Source: Bacteriovorax sp. PP10
Lineage (GTDB): Bacteria; Bdellovibrionota; Bacteriovoracia; Bacteriovoracales; Bacteriovoracaceae
Assembly: GCF_035013165.1 (NCBI RefSeq)
Contig: NZ_JAYGJQ010000001.1
Span: 1 to 64,000 of the forward strand
Length of the DNA stretch: 64,000 nucleotides
Direction of reading: 5' to 3'
Shown: one piece after another, positions 62,693 to 64,000 of the stretch
How the letters are laid out: every line of letters begins with the position of its first letter
Position numbering within the stretch: position 1 is the first letter of the stretch
The notes under the pieces: model-generated
The model's database searches: none
Seen by the model: only the letters and a program-made list of their open reading frames with translations
Told to the model about the DNA's origin: nothing
Position numbers and translations under genes: made by a program

Positions 62693-64000
62693 CCTTGTCT
62701 TTTTTCTTCGACAACACCTTATCGTAGTTTCTGATATAAGCATTGGTTACTTTTTCAAAAAGTGACTGTCCTTCATTGGACTGGTACTTATCTTTTTTCG
62801 CCTGGTTTCTTGCTTCAATAGCATCGGCCAGTCTCTTCTCATCTTCATTTGTTGCGGCCGTCGCTGCCCCTGCACCGCTAGCAGATTCCACTCCACTTCC
62901 CGATGATGATCCCGAACTAGATCTTGATCCACTTCCAAAAAGTGCACCTGTTCCAGAACCATATGCTCCACCAGCATCTTGTTTATTTAACGATGCATCT
63001 TTTGCAGCTTTATCACTTAATGCATTTGCAGACCCTGTTCCACTCGATGATGATGACGAACCAAGACCTGAGCTGCTAAACACTGAACCTGATTTATTCG
63101 CAAACTTCGAACTGAAGCTTTTTGAAACCGCGGCCATCTTAGTAGTACGCTCTTTATCTCCACTTGCTGCCATCGCCTTATTGTAAGTATCAAGTTCTTT
63201 TAACTGCACTTTTCTTGAAGTTCTTAAATTCCCAATCGCTTTTAAGAAGCTTGTTTGTTCTGTAGTAAAATTAGCGCTCGAAGCTCCAGCTAATTTTGAT
63301 TGATCAGCAACAAAAGTAGAATTCAGTGTACTAAGTTGTGAGTCTAGGCCTTTATTATCCAACATCATGTTCATAGTAAGTAAGCTTTCAAGCTCTTTTT
63401 CAGCTTTAGAAATCTCTTTAGATAGTAGTGACGCTTTCAGAGCATCTTGTTGGTTAATTGGCTTCTCAGCATATAACTTAAGAGTCGCGATCAAATCCTT
63501 TAAATGTAATTGGCTTAAAGTAGATAAACCAATCGCCGTTTTACCTGTGCTCGTAGAGATTTTTCCCGATACTTCTTTTGCCATGTAACTTAGGTAAGTC
63601 TGAAGCCCTACTGTCGGGTAACTGATCTCACCAGGATTAGATTTTTTCGGCCATAAGAAATGGTATTCGTAAGCGTAGTTTGCAAAAGATTCAAGGTTAG
63701 CTGTTTCCGTTGGTTTTAAAAATCCTTCAGCAATCGCAAACTTTTTTGCAGCTTCTTTAATAAGCTTAATTTTATCCGGGTTCATAAAATATGTACTTTC
63801 TAAGTTAGGCCCTAGAGCTGGAACATATCTTCCCACTAAAGTTGCATCGACAAACACTTCTGAAAGATAACTTTCAGCAACGAAAGATCCTCCACCTTTT
63901 TTACCACCACCACCTGATGCTCCTGGATTTTTAGAAATCATGGCAGCTTTAGCGGCCTTGAATGCCTCTTCCATTTTATCAGCGTAGACTGGTTGATTTT
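62670..64000 (-). CDS. Ser/Gly-rich protein, 5' end cut by the window edge
   Basis: At least 443 residues; the frame is open to the right edge (codons for N-Q-P-V-Y-A-D-K lie before the first visible ATG at 63974), so the true start is outside. It contains a Gly-rich stretch (about residues 20-28 of the ATG form), helical Lys/Glu-rich parts, a Ser/Gly/Ala low-complexity region (about 295-375) and a charged helical end (QAKKDKYQSNEGQSLFEK). No domain recognised. The VYADK sequence could follow a signal cleavage site. It is the first visible gene of the OpgC/SpeD/SpeE operon. Confidence 0.65.
   Translation of the reverse strand, partial: NQPVYADKMEEAFKAAKAAMISKNPGASGGGGKKGGGSFVAESYLSEVFVDATLVGRYVPALGPNLESTYFMNPDKIKLIKEAAKKFAIAEGFLKPTETANLESFANYAYEYHFLWPKKSNPGEISYPTVGLQTYLSYMAKEVSGKISTSTGKTAIGLSTLSQLHLKDLIATLKLYAEKPINQQDALKASLLSKEISKAEKELESLLTMNMMLDNKGLDSQLSTLNSTFVADQSKLAGASSANFTTEQTSFLKAIGNLRTSRKVQLKELDTYNKAMAASGDKERTTKMAAVSKSFSSKFANKSGSVFSSSGLGSSSSSSGTGSANALSDKAAKDASLNKQDAGGAYGSGTGALFGSGSRSSSGSSSGSGVESASGAGAATAATNEDEKRLADAIEARNQAKKDKYQSNEGQSLFEKVTNAYIRNYDKVLSKKKDKDVIEDKQ

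Noticed and set aside
62743-63186. Plus-strand open frame of about 147 codons opposite the Ser/Gly-rich gene
   Set aside because: It is a shadow of the low-complexity Ser/Gly codons of the minus-strand gene, giving an artificial Pro/Asp-rich translation.
1-64000. Mobile elements, prophage or CRISPR array
   Set aside because: No transposase, integrase, phage structural gene, inverted-repeat pair or regularly spaced repeat was seen on either strand.

Overview
The window looks like chromosome from a member of the Bdellovibrionota, probably the Bacteriovorax/Peredibacter side. This is inferred from the AT-rich composition, the dense gene packing, and the combination of an A1-type cytochrome oxidase, a b6f-like complex with a multiheme cytochrome, a Tad pilus locus and paired flagellins. 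No marker gene fixes the species. Nothing resembles a phage, insertion sequence or CRISPR array; it reads as ordinary chromosome with several unusual protein architectures.

Layout. 1-3.3 kb: a tRNA-Ala(UGC) followed on its own strand by a boxA-like element (an rRNA gene may lie beyond the left edge), then a lipoprotein cyclophilin, a DODA-type dioxygenase and a solute-binding protein. 3.3-10.4 kb: a cytochrome c oxidase operon read leftward (subunit II, I, III, diheme lipoprotein cytochrome c, SCO, subunit IV) with an upstream fused heme A synthase/heme O synthase (ctaA-ctaB). 10.5-12.7 kb: tryptophan dioxygenase plus a kynureninase-like enzyme. 12.7-20.4 kb: a second respiratory operon (HEAT-repeat protein, Rieske protein, split cytochrome b, an octaheme membrane cytochrome, a second oxidase subunit III, a tiny CPMC protein, a DUF420-like protein). 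20.5-34.3 kb: mixed housekeeping and unknown genes (thiolase, a stand-alone FliG-like protein, cyclic-nucleotide-binding protein, Ppx/GppA, MtnA, AsmA-like, ClC, UvrD/PcrA). 34.3-41.2 kb: glmS, glmU, lon, a CheY-like regulator. 41.2-44.2 kb: three small secreted proteins and a YD-repeat protein. 44.2-52.2 kb: a Tad/Flp pilus operon with five class III pilin-like proteins and a fused CpaE-CpaF ATPase. 52.36-52.54 kb: a likely 6S RNA. 52.6-57.5 kb: a multi-pass membrane protein, an unknown protein, an RmlD-like reductase and two flagellins, one behind a clear sigma-28-type promoter. 57.7-64 kb: an acetyltransferase-like gene facing a four-gene operon that contains the most novel item.

How the genes work together. 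The two respiratory operons and ctaAB together would take electrons from quinol through a Rieske/b6f-like complex and its octaheme cytochrome to the A1 oxidase, with heme A and copper-centre assembly encoded alongside. The Tad genes make prepilins, a prepilin peptidase, a secretin, an assembly ATPase and one inner-membrane platform protein.

Strongest candidate for an undescribed system: at 58.8-61.6 kb an S-adenosylmethionine decarboxylase (SpeD) domain is fused to a membrane domain that resembles the membrane domain of the next gene, a membrane-bound spermidine-synthase-like protein. The SpeD catalytic residues are intact, but several putrescine-site positions of the SpeE-like partner are changed. 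Together with an upstream OpgC-like acyltransferase and a Ser/Gly-rich protein, this suggests a membrane-embedded aminopropyl-transfer system with an unknown acceptor.
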